From positions 1 to 6,444 of the forward strand of contig CATLZI010000121.1 in the NCBI GenBank assembly GCA_950063125.1: 6,444 bases of DNA, written 5' to 3'. Under the pieces are notes generated by a model that was given only the letters and a program-made list of their open reading frames with translations, was not told the origin of the DNA and ran no database searches. The translations under genes were made by a program, and so were the position numbers. This DNA is from an uncultured Porticoccus sp. (GTDB lineage: Bacteria; Pseudomonadota; Gammaproteobacteria; Pseudomonadales; Porticoccaceae). Each line of letters opens with the position of its first letter. The first letter of the stretch is position 1. Positions 1-4,995 of the stretch are shown in pieces.

Positions 1-41
1 TCGCGAAGAAGGAGGCCGGCCAGGGAGCGCTTGGCGGTATC

Positions 42-683
42 GTGGCCCTGTTCGGCCTCCCGTATCTTCTGTTCGATGAGCAGGGCGAATTTATTGAGGG
101 CTACTATATTGTCGGGTTGCTGGCAAAAGCGTTTCTGCGCAAGCATCCGGGTGAAAAGATTGTCCACGACCCTCGTCTGATCTGGAACACCCAGGCGGTC
201 TGCCGGGAATTTTATGGTGAGGCGGTGCAAAGTAAATGTGGTCACGCCTTTATCAAGCAGGTCATGCGTGAGCAGGATGCCATCTATGGCGGTGAGATGA
301 GTGCCCACCATTATTTCCGGGATTTCTTTTATTGCGACAGCGGCATGGTTCCCTGGCTTTTAGTGGCCGAGCTGCTGAGTGTGACCGGTCAGCCTTTGTC
401 AGACATGATCCAGTCGATGGTGGAAGACTACCCCTGTTCCGGTGAACTGAACCGCCGTATTGATGATCCTCAACGAGTGATGACACTACTTGAAGAACAC
501 TACGCCAATGGCGCAGTGAGCATTGAGCGGGTGGACGGATTGAGTGTGGCCTATACTGACTGGCGGTTTAATCTGCGCAGCAGTAATACCGAGCCAGTCG
601 TCAGGCTCAATGTGGAAGCCAATGACCGGGCCTTGATGGAACAGAAGACCCTCGAGCTGCTCAGCCTGATGGATACCGATTGA
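42..683 (+). CDS. Phosphomannomutase/phosphoglucomutase, C-terminal part (ManB/AlgC family)
   Basis: The family interconverts hexose 6-phosphate and hexose 1-phosphate (mannose and/or glucose) in the cytoplasm, supplying sugar nucleotides for surface polysaccharides. From about base 66 the protein matches the second half of this family. Numbered from the GTG at 42, the sugar-binding loop GEMSAHH lies at residues 84-90 and the C-terminal phosphate-binding loop RSSNTEP at 179-185. [11 protein letters not shown] opens domain 3. Full-length relatives are about 460 aa, so the N-terminal half with the catalytic phosphoserine is absent. The metal loop DGDFDR, which should directly precede LFDE, is also absent: the in-frame residues there (VALFGLPY) do not fit, and the frame stays open to base 3. 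The GTG at 42 is therefore only a formal start. The stop is TGA at 681-683. I cannot tell mannose from glucose specificity. Family assignment is firm; the left end is probably an assembly or rearrangement junction. Confidence 0.9.
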   Translation: MALFGLPYLLFDEQGEFIEGYYIVGLLAKAFLRKHPGEKIVHDPRLIWNTQAVCREFYGEAVQSKCGHAFIKQVMREQDAIYGGEMSAHHYFRDFFYCDSGMVPWLLVAELLSVTGQPLSDMIQSMVEDYPCSGELNRRIDDPQRVMTLLEEHYANGAVSIERVDGLSVAYTDWRFNLRSSNTEPVVRLNVEANDRALMEQKTLELLSLMDTD

Positions 684-761
684 GGTAAGTGGTATGGCTC
701 ACTGAGTGCGATTGGCCTGTTCGGAACCAGTAAATCAACCAAGCACTTCCGGGAGCGTGTC

Positions 762-1664
762 ATGCAAGATAGAACAGTATTGGTAACTGGTGCCACCGGG
801 TTTATCGGCAGCCGGTTCTGCCGTGAGGCTCTCTCCAGGGGTGCCCGGGTAATCGGTCTGAGCCGGGATGCGCAACAGGCACAGAAAAAACTCCCCGGCG
901 TCGAGTTTGTTGAAAACCTTGACGCCCTGTCTCCGGAACAACCCATCGACTATATCGTCAATCTGGCCGGTGAACCGCTGGTTGCCGGTCGCTGGAATGA
1001 CCGGCGCAAACAGGCCTTCATGGACAGCAGGGTTGGCACTACCAACCGGTTATTTGAGCATTTTCAGAAAGCATCTGCACCACCTTCGGTATTGGTCAGT
1101 GGTTCCGCCGTAGGCTATTACGGCCCTCACCAGGACGAGCCATTGGGAGAGGATGGCGCTCAGCACGATTGTTTTGCCAGCCGTCTTTGTCTGGAATGGG
1201 AACAGAGCGCGTCACAGTTTGCTGCGCTGGGAACCCGGATATGCTACCTGCGGACCGGCATTGTGCTGGGGGCAGGCGGTGGCGCACTGAGCCGAATGTT
1301 GTTGCCTTTCCGCATGGGGCTGGGTGGCCGCCTGGGTTCTGGAAAACAATGGATGCCCTGGATTCATATAGCCGATGAAGTGGCGATCATTTTTCATTGC
1401 CTGGAACAATCCACCATTCAGGGGGCGGTCAACGCCACGGCCCCGAATCCGGTGACGAATCGTCAATTTACCGCGGCGCTTGGTTCGGCGCTGCACCGTC
1501 CGACCATCTTCCCCATGCCGGAGTCCGTGGCAATACTGCTGTTTGGTGAAATGGCCAAGGAGTTATTGCTGACGGGGCAGCGGGCGTGTCCGCGAAAACT
1601 GCTCGAGTCCGGCTATTCCTTCCATTTTGCCGAACTGGATAAAGCGCTTGGGGATATTGTCTAG
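762..1664 (+). CDS. TIGR01777 family NAD(P)-dependent epimerase/dehydratase (YfcH-like)
   Basis: This is an extended short-chain dehydrogenase/reductase of the YfcH/SDR39U1 type, 300 aa, the usual family length (E. coli YfcH is about 297). The Rossmann dinucleotide motif TGATGFIG is at residues 9-16. NLAGEPL (67-73) and RWNDRRK (77-83) are characteristic of the subfamily. SGSAVGYYG (113-121) carries the tyrosine region of the active site. GIVLGAGGGAL (166-176) and MPWIHIADEV (198-207) follow, then the DUF1731-type C-terminal segment from about 253 to 296. ATG at 762 has a GGGAG Shine-Dalgarno at 751-755, six bases upstream. The physiological substrate of the family is not established, so I assign none. 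It lies 78 bp after the mutase gene with no clear terminator between them. Its 3' end meets the opposing thpR gene with a 4-bp overlap. Confidence 0.93.
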   Translation: MQDRTVLVTGATGFIGSRFCREALSRGARVIGLSRDAQQAQKKLPGVEFVENLDALSPEQPIDYIVNLAGEPLVAGRWNDRRKQAFMDSRVGTTNRLFEHFQKASAPPSVLVSGSAVGYYGPHQDEPLGEDGAQHDCFASRLCLEWEQSASQFAALGTRICYLRTGIVLGAGGGALSRMLLPFRMGLGGRLGSGKQWMPWIHIADEVAIIFHCLEQSTIQGAVNATAPNPVTNRQFTAALGSALHRPTIFPMPESVAILLFGEMAKELLLTGQRACPRKLLESGYSFHFAELDKALGDIV

Positions 1665-2179
1665 CGCAGGTTTACTGTTGCCAGGGGGCTGTACAAAGGT
1701 CCGCTGGCTGTCAGTTGACTCTGAAACAGGACTATATGTCTAACAGGTAAACAGATGTCGATTTCCAGGTCGATTTTTGTAACTGATGTTCGGGCGGCTT
1801 TCCCCAGCGTAATGTGCGGCCTGAATCCCCGCTGAACCGATTCAAAGCCGCCGGCAGCCAGTGACGCGGAAAGTTGCTGATACAGTGCCATTAATGATGT
1901 CGAATATTCGGGAATGGCGGCGACAGTCCGACTCTCTCTTGCGGGAAACTGCTCGACAGCCTTCAACGATAAATCAAATTTTTTAACGCGGAGGGCTTGG
2001 ACGATCTGTACGGCAATGGCGGCCTGCTCGGCGGTTTGTTCACCGAGAAACCTCAACGTTAGATGTCGGCGTTGTGCGGGTACCTGGCTAGAGTTGGTAT
2101 CGTTCAACCGTTGCTGGCAAATGTCATCCAGAAGCTGGTTCACTGTTTCAGTGAGTGTCAGGGCGATAAACAGTCGCAC
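1661..2179 (-). CDS. thpR: RNA 2',3'-cyclic phosphodiesterase (ThpR/LigT family)
   Basis: This is a 2H phosphoesterase that hydrolyses RNA 2',3'-cyclic phosphates to 2'-phosphomonoesters, and was historically called 2'-5' RNA ligase LigT. The 172-aa length fits. Both catalytic HxTx motifs are present: HLTL at residues 39-42, followed by RFLGE, and HITL at 122-125 within RPHITLGK. The N-terminus MRLFIAL is typical. The start is GTG at 2179, because an in-frame TGA lies just upstream. A GGTGAT a few bases before it is only a weak Shine-Dalgarno. The start lies 12 bases after the queD stop on the same strand, so the two genes are probably co-transcribed and perhaps translationally coupled. The stop is TAG at 1663-1661, inside a CTAG shared with the converging epimerase gene. 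Confidence 0.92.
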   Translation of the reverse strand: MRLFIALTLTETVNQLLDDICQQRLNDTNSSQVPAQRRHLTLRFLGEQTAEQAAIAVQIVQALRVKKFDLSLKAVEQFPARESRTVAAIPEYSTSLMALYQQLSASLAAGGFESVQRGFRPHITLGKAARTSVTKIDLEIDICLPVRHIVLFQSQLTASGPLYSPLATVNLR

Positions 2180-2191
2180 AGGATCACCAAA

Positions 2192-2563
2192 TCAGTCGCC
2201 GCAGTATATACAGCCGGAAGTACAGGTTTCACGAACCTCTATTTTACTCAGCAGGGGGAGCATCGGTTTTAACCGTGCCCAGATCCACCTGGCTATATTT
2301 TCACTGGTGGGATTTTCCAGTCCGTCGATTTCGTTGAGATAATGATGATCGAGTTGGTCATAGACCGGTTTGAAGTAATCTTTCAGATCGCCAAAGTCCA
2401 TCACCCAGCCGGTTTTTTCGCCAACGGTGCCGCTCAGATAAAGCCTGATATGGTAGGAGTGCCCGTGCAGTCGGCCACATTTATGTCCCTCTGCCACATT
2501 GGGCAGAAGGTGTGCCGCCTCAAAGGTAAATTCCTTGAAAATTTCCATGGGTATACCGGTCAT
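2192..2563 (-). CDS. queD: 6-carboxy-5,6,7,8-tetrahydropterin synthase (QueD)
   Basis: QueD converts 7,8-dihydroneopterin triphosphate to 6-carboxytetrahydropterin, an early step from GTP to preQ0 in queuosine biosynthesis (cytoplasm). The 123-aa protein resembles E. coli QueD (about 121 aa) along its whole length. Zinc ligands are H18 (FEAAH) and H33 and H35 (LHGHS). The catalytic cysteine is C29 (GHKCGR). The Asp-His pair is D72-H73 (LDHHYLN), and the substrate-binding glutamate is E112 ([10 protein letters not shown]). [10 protein letters not shown] at 82-91 is also conserved. ATG at 2563 is used here; a second in-frame ATG at 2548 (MEIFKEF) is equally possible, since neither has a strong Shine-Dalgarno. 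It is the first gene of a probable queD-thpR operon reading away from the tRNA operon. No preQ1 riboswitch is evident in the short upstream region. Confidence 0.96.
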   Translation of the reverse strand: MTGIPMEIFKEFTFEAAHLLPNVAEGHKCGRLHGHSYHIRLYLSGTVGEKTGWVMDFGDLKDYFKPVYDQLDHHYLNEIDGLENPTSENIARWIWARLKPMLPLLSKIEVRETCTSGCIYCGD

Positions 2564-2627
2564 TTAAAAAGTTGGCCTATGGTAATTTGCGGATCTTTCC
2601 TTGTACACAAACCAGTGACTGAAATGT

Positions 2628-2655
2628 TTGACACCGACCGATATTTCGGTAGAAT
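2628..2655 (+). promoter_or_regulatory. Sigma-70 promoter of the tRNA-Val-tRNA-Asp operon
   Basis: A perfect -35 box TTGACA lies at 2628-2633 and a near-consensus -10 box TAGAAT at 2650-2655, with a 16-base spacer. The -10 box is followed by the GC-rich stretch GCGCC, the kind of discriminator found at stable-RNA promoters under stringent control. The expected transcription start is around 2661-2663, about 10 bases before the mature 5' end of tRNA-Val. Confidence 0.8.
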
Positions 2656-2672
2656 GCGCCTCTCTCTGAGGA

Positions 2673-2748
2673 GGGTGGTTAGCTCAGTTGGTAGAGCGAC
2701 GGCCTTACAAGCCGTAGGTCACAGGTTCGACCCCTGTACCACCCACCA
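2673..2748 (+). tRNA. tRNA-Val (anticodon UAC)
   Basis: This is a 76-nt cloverleaf. The acceptor stem GGGTGGT (2673-2679) pairs with ACCACCC (2738-2744), followed by discriminator A and an encoded CCA (2746-2748). The D-arm is GCTCAGTTGGTAGAGC. The anticodon stem ACGGC/GCCGT encloses the loop CTTACAA with anticodon TAC at 2706-2708, reading GUA and probably other GUN valine codons. The T-arm is ACAGG-TTCGACC-CCTGT. All stems are fully paired, so it should be functional. It is the first of two tRNAs in one transcript. Confidence 0.98.
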
Positions 2749-2768
2749 GTGTAAAAGTAGCATTTTGC

Positions 2769-2845
2769 GGACCGGTAGTTCAGCTGGTTAGAATGCCGGC
2801 CTGTCACGCCGGAGGTCGCGGGTTCGAGTCCCGTCCGGTCCGCCA
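2769..2845 (+). tRNA. tRNA-Asp (anticodon GUC)
   Basis: This is a 77-nt cloverleaf. The acceptor stem GGACCGG (2769-2775) pairs with CCGGTCC (2835-2841), followed by discriminator G and an encoded CCA (2843-2845). The anticodon stem CCGGC/GCCGG encloses CTGTCAC with anticodon GTC at 2803-2805. The T-arm is GCGGG-TTCGAGT-CCCGT. It follows tRNA-Val by 20 bases and is followed by a terminator. The G34 of the GUC anticodon is a known queuosine position, so QueD, encoded divergently next door, should contribute to modifying this tRNA. A copy of its last 18 bases plus one flanking base recurs at 3001-3019. Confidence 0.98.
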
Positions 2846-2846
2846 T
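2828..2846 (+). repeat. tRNA-Asp 3'-end repeat, copy 1 (inside the tRNA gene)
   Basis: The 19 bases gtcccgtccggtccgccat form the 3' half of the T-stem, the 3' acceptor strand, the discriminator and CCA of tRNA-Asp, plus one flanking base. The identical 19-mer is found at 3001-3019, 173 bases downstream. Confidence 0.95.
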
Positions 2847-2852
2847 ATTTTT

Positions 2853-2880
2853 AAAAGCCACCCACCTGGGTGGTTTTTTT
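2853..2880 (+). terminator. Rho-independent terminator of the tRNA operon
   Basis: The stem CCACCC (2858-2863) pairs with GGGTGG (2868-2873) across an ACCT loop. It is preceded by AAAAG and followed by seven Ts (2874-2880). It starts 8 bases after the CCA of tRNA-Asp, the usual arrangement for ending a tRNA transcript. Confidence 0.9.
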
Positions 2881-2891
2881 ATGGGAAAAAC

Positions 2892-3000
2892 TTTCAGGGA
2901 CGAGAACCCGCGAAGCGGTTCGACCGATTGGCGCAGCCAATCAGGGCGCCGGAGGAACGACGGCGGGGTTTACCCCCGAGCGCCCTTTGGGCGCGAGTCA
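2892..3000 (+). other. Structured non-coding spacer between tRNA-tail copies
   Basis: This GC-rich stretch holds a chain of inverted repeats and no credible gene. GAACC (2904-2908) can pair with GGTTC (2917-2921). GATTGGC (2926-2932) pairs perfectly with GCCAATC (2936-2942) over a GCA loop. GGGG (2965-2968) pairs with CCCC (2973-2976) over TTTA. GCGCCC (2980-2985) pairs with GGGCGC (2989-2994) over TTT, but could instead pair with GGGCGC at 2944-2949. Read-through past the tRNA terminator would produce this as a folded RNA ending in the tRNA tail. An 86-codon frame crosses it (2793-3053), but it begins inside the tRNA and looks spurious. Confidence 0.6.
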
Positions 3001-3019
3001 GTCCCGTCCGGTCCGCCAT
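3001..3019 (+). repeat. tRNA-Asp 3'-end repeat, copy 2 (outside any tRNA gene)
   Basis: An exact 19-bp copy of 2828-2846, including CCA, with no cloverleaf upstream of it. The six bases CGAGTC (2994-2999) precede it, echoing CGAGTC in the T-loop of the real tRNA. Two explanations fit: a tRNA-tail repeat like the rtT units behind E. coli tyrT (about 178-bp period, 19-bp tRNA tail, from memory), or an attachment-site scar left by an integrative element. The 173-bp spacing is close to the rtT period. Confidence 0.9.
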
Positions 3020-3086
3020 TATTATAGGGTTTATGAGGTTTTCAGAGAGATAGATAGGACCCCCCCCCATTTACCCACCACGACTT

Positions 3087-3118
3087 AAAAGGGCTTGCAG
3101 CAATGTTGGCCCTTTTTT
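3087..3118. terminator. Second rho-independent terminator, possibly bidirectional
   Basis: AAAAGGGC (3087-3094) pairs with GCCCTTTT (3109-3116) across a 14-base loop, and the T-run continues to 3118. On the plus strand it would end any transcript that reads through the tRNA terminator and the tRNA-tail element. On the minus strand the stem is followed by TTTT and could end the csrA-like transcript, which stops 154 bases away. A run of nine Cs (3060-3068) lies just upstream. The stretch between it and 3271 holds no gene that I can support. Confidence 0.7.
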
Positions 3119-3271
3119 GTTCCCTTTTAAAACCTAACTCCTGGCAGTCAGGGGTCATATTCCAACCAGCACAAAAACGTGGTCATGGTGAGTGATCCGG
3201 AGTCTTTTGAGTGCTTCGCGAAAAGCATGTTGTTGCGACTTTTAACTAGCCATCAGAAATGGCGGAGAGTT

Positions 3272-3439
3272 TCAATCAGCCTCTTTTTCTACAAGCAAAC
3301 TCCTAAGTACCTCAACCTCCGTCGGGGCGTCAATCGCCAAATTGAACTGCCGACCATCCAGTCCAAACTCAATTCGCACTAGGCCGTCAGCAGTGTTAGG
3401 AATCAAAGTCTCGCCTGACCTTCTTTTGATCTTTAGCAT
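3272..3439 (-). CDS. CsrA/RsmA-like small RNA-binding regulator (divergent)
   Basis: This 55-aa protein has the layout of the carbon storage regulator family, dimeric proteins that bind GGA motifs in mRNA leaders and control translation or stability. The N-terminus MLKIKRRSGETL parallels E. coli CsrA MLILTRRVGETL, keeping R6, R7, G9 and E10. GRQFNLAIDAPTEVEVLR (29-46) parallels GNQVRIGVNAPKEVSVHR, and R46 falls where CsrA has the RNA-contacting R44. The middle strand region (IPNTADGLVRIEFGLD) is divergent and two residues longer, and the usual IGD is missing. ATG at 3439 has a perfect AGGAGG at 3452-3447, seven bases upstream, which strongly supports translation. It follows the 123-aa unknown gene by 49 bases on the same strand. 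The AGGAGG itself contains the GGA core CsrA proteins recognise, so autoregulation is possible. Such paralogues are often carried on mobile elements. Family call is from motif reading, not a profile search. Confidence 0.8.
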   Translation of the reverse strand: MLKIKRRSGETLIPNTADGLVRIEFGLDGRQFNLAIDAPTEVEVLRSLLVEKEAD

Positions 3440-3446
3440 GTAAATA

Positions 3447-3452
3447 CCTCCT
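3447..3452 (-). promoter_or_regulatory. Strong ribosome binding site AGGAGG of the csrA-like gene
   Basis: AGGAGG on the minus strand with a 7-base spacer (TATTTAC) to ATG at 3439. It is the best Shine-Dalgarno in the window and decides that this short frame is a gene. It also includes a GGA core, a potential CsrA-type binding site. Confidence 0.85.
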
Positions 3453-3488
3453 TGTATTAGCTAAAGCTATTGACCTGCCCCCCGATAT

Positions 3489-3860
3489 TTAATCCAACAT
3501 CAGCTCGCCGATCGGGTCGATATGATTAAGGGCATTATGTTTGCTCTGATATATCCGGATATGATTGGGGGTGATCAATAATACCTTGCCTTCTGACAGG
3601 CCGACATAACCCGCCTCATGTTCCTGCATGATTTGATTGTTTGACCAGGCAAGCTGTTGTTCTATCGGTAACTCGGCATAGGCCATGCAGCCGCTACCTA
3701 ACGGGTCAAAGAAGGAATCCAGTGAACGGTAAAGGGCAATGGCATCCGGCTTTAGAATCAAGGTTAGTCCATCCCTGAGCTCCAGCGCCTCGGCGGCTTC
3801 GCCGCTTTCCAATTCGATCAGCCGCCGGTTTTGAATAATATCGGAGTTAGAAAGTAGCAT
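3489..3860 (-). CDS. Conserved-looking hypothetical protein, 123 aa
   Basis: I do not recognise the family. The protein is soluble, with no signal peptide or membrane segment. It alternates short beta-like stretches: LTLILKPDAIALYRS at 32-46, and GYVGLSEGKVLLITPNHIRIYQ at 84-105, which reads like two or three hydrophobic strands joined by charged turns. FFDPLGSGCMAYAELP is at 50-65. Coding is supported by its position: it starts 9 bases after the DUF4202 stop and runs in the same direction, as in an operon. ATG at 3860 has no Shine-Dalgarno (the preceding bases on the coding strand are ACTCCTT), so expression may depend on coupling to the upstream gene. The csrA-like gene follows after 49 bases. 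No function can be assigned. Confidence 0.75.
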   Translation of the reverse strand: MLLSNSDIIQNRRLIELESGEAAEALELRDGLTLILKPDAIALYRSLDSFFDPLGSGCMAYAELPIEQQLAWSNNQIMQEHEAGYVGLSEGKVLLITPNHIRIYQSKHNALNHIDPIGELMLD

Positions 3861-3869
3861 AAGGAGTTT

Positions 3870-4517
3870 TTAATTTATTAAAGCTTTCTTGAGAAGCACC
3901 TGCAGATGCTTGGGTAGTTCATCCAGCATGGCCAGCGCCTGTTTATGTCCACTCTCTGACATTTTATCCCAGGTGCGGGTGATGATGCGTATCCATTTCT
4001 CCAGGTCGTAATCTGTGTGTTCCTGATAAAACGGCTCCAGGTAACGCTGCAGGAACACTAGGCAGGCTGCGTTCTCCATAAGCTGTGTAACAGCGTCTTG
4101 CTTGATTTGCTTCTTGCTGAGAGTAGATTTGATGGCCGCACAATCCTGTTCATTATAGCCGTTTTCTGTCATCAGTTCGGCGGTGCGCTCGCCGTGAAAT
4201 CGCCCGCAGGCTTGGCGCCAGCGGTAATAGCCGGATCGACCTTCAGGGTACTCATCACGCGGGATGGTCCAGCGTTCGATATGCTGTGCCCGGCAGGCGA
4301 TCTGTGCCAATTCCGAAGGCTGTTCCTCTAGGCGAAACAGCCATTGACTCATGCGAATACTGTAGGCCAGTTCTTTCGGCAACGATTCGCCGTCCAGTGT
4401 TTCCCGGCGCGGGTCGGCGCTGTTGGCATGGTCGATCGCTGCCAGCAGCCGCGCCAGACTGGAGTCAGTAGCCGGCGTTACCGGGTAATCAATGATATTG
4501 GTGTCAGGTTTCTTCAT
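3870..4517 (-). CDS. DUF4202 family protein
   Basis: The 215-aa protein matches my recollection of the DUF4202 family, whose function is not established. Family features are LLAAIDHANSADP (24-36) followed by ETLDGESLPKELAYSIRMSQWL (39-60), AQHIERWTIPRDEYPEGRSGYYRWR (77-101), H108, ENAACLVFL (148-156) and TWDKMSESGHKQAL (182-195). The several conserved His, Asp and Glu residues (H30, H79, H108, E148) suggest a metal-dependent or hydrolase-like helical fold, but that is inference. It is cytoplasmic, with no signal peptide. ATG at 4517 has no obvious Shine-Dalgarno. Only 7 bases separate it from the possible end of an IS remnant, so its native promoter and leader may have been replaced or lost. 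It heads a same-strand cluster with the 123-aa unknown and the csrA-like gene. Confidence 0.85.
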   Translation of the reverse strand: MKKPDTNIIDYPVTPATDSSLARLLAAIDHANSADPRRETLDGESLPKELAYSIRMSQWLFRLEEQPSELAQIACRAQHIERWTIPRDEYPEGRSGYYRWRQACGRFHGERTAELMTENGYNEQDCAAIKSTLSKKQIKQDAVTQLMENAACLVFLQRYLEPFYQEHTDYDLEKWIRIITRTWDKMSESGHKQALAMLDELPKHLQVLLKKALIN

Positions 4518-4524
4518 AGTCTGT

Positions 4525-4848
4525 GATTATGCCGGACAAAAAGTAGTGCAATGGGCCTTGGCCGTACTGTCACCACGTCCCAGCTTACGCTTGAGGCGCG
4601 CCACTTCCTTATCTGTGGATTTGCCGGCACCATCAAAAGCATCGTGACCTTCGACTTCTGATCTGCGCTTCCAGCGCGTCAGCAAATTGGACGCAATACC
4701 CAACTCTCGGGCAACCTGAGCACAACTAACACCCGGCTGACGGATTTGCCCAATTGCCCCTCGCTTGAACTCGGTGCTGTGTTTTCTTCCCTTCGATAGA
4801 AACACTCCTTTTGCCCATTATCGGGCTTCTGTGAAGTGTCCGTAAATC
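4525..4848 (-). mobile_element. Internally deleted IS3-family element (remnant)
   Basis: The OrfA fragment is bracketed by related sequences in opposite orientation. Plus-strand GATTATGCCGGACA lies at 4525-4538, and TGTCCGTAAATC lies at 4837-4848 (its complement reads GATTTACGGACA). They share GATT...CGGACA with a 2-base length difference, so they could be degenerate terminal inverted repeats of a 324-bp deletion derivative. A GCCC/GGGC palindrome (4813-4826) lies between the left end and OrfA. I see no convincing target-site duplication. The presence of IS debris is well supported; the exact ends are tentative. Confidence 0.5.
4527..4805 (-). pseudogene. Truncated IS3-type transposase OrfA
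   Basis: The first ~75 residues match the OrfA subunit of IS3-family transposases. RKHSTEFKRGAI (7-18) leads into a helix-turn-helix (PGVSCAQVARELGIASNLLTRWKRR, about 24-48), followed by the linker KEVARLKRKLG (66-76), where the leucine-zipper region begins. After that the sequence (RGDSTAKAHCTTFCPA) is no longer OrfA-like. The expected zipper end and the whole catalytic OrfB (DDE integrase) are missing. The GTG at 4805 is a formal start: the only Shine-Dalgarno-like AGGAG overlaps it, so the original start may have been altered. It is best read as an internally deleted, inactive IS copy. It lies between ilvD and the DUF4202 gene. Confidence 0.8.
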
Positions 4849-4995
4849 GGTGTAGAGCCCGTTCTGTTTTGGGTGTGTTGTGTTGCTTTAGAGGCTTTAT
4901 TGTTTAACCGCTACCGTTTGTTGCGGGAGCGAAACGGACAAGGTTTACTCGCATTCACGGTATAACTGCAAGCGACTAGAACTGGCCGGTTTATA
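4849..4995. other. Intergenic region downstream of ilvD
   Basis: No gene is evident. One inverted repeat, CCGTTT (4914-4919) with AAACGG (4932-4937), has a 12-base loop and no following T-run, so it is a poor terminator candidate. I find no better rho-independent terminator for ilvD. Confidence 0.5.

Noticed and set aside
2342..2791. 149-aa plus-strand frame
   Set aside because: It is antisense to the well-supported queD gene and runs through the tRNA promoter and tRNA-Val.
2793..3053. 86-aa Arg-rich plus-strand frame across tRNA-Asp and the structured element
   Set aside because: It starts inside the tRNA, has no ribosome binding site and runs through the terminator. E. coli rtT does encode a small basic protein, but here the translation is the usual spurious reading of a tRNA tail.
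3060..3068. Run of nine Cs as a phase-variation tract
   Set aside because: It is not inside or just upstream of a credible gene. Length variation there would have no evident target; it could also be a sequencing-length artefact.
3167..3229. Minus-strand 26-aa frame beginning at the ATG near 3229
   Set aside because: It is very short, has no Shine-Dalgarno, and its start lies in a small TGCTT/AAGCA hairpin (3212-3227). Nothing supports translation.
3249..3263. GCCAT/ATGGC hairpin after the csrA-like gene as its terminator
   Set aside because: The stem is only five base pairs and the following minus-strand sequence (TAGTTAAAA) is not a T-run. The hairpin at 3087-3118 is a better candidate.
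3179..3382. 67-aa plus-strand frame
   Set aside because: It overlaps the csrA-like gene on the opposite strand, has no ribosome binding site and shows no family resemblance.
4914..4937. CCGTTT/AAACGG inverted repeat as the ilvD terminator
   Set aside because: The loop is 12 bases and there is no T-run on the minus strand after it.
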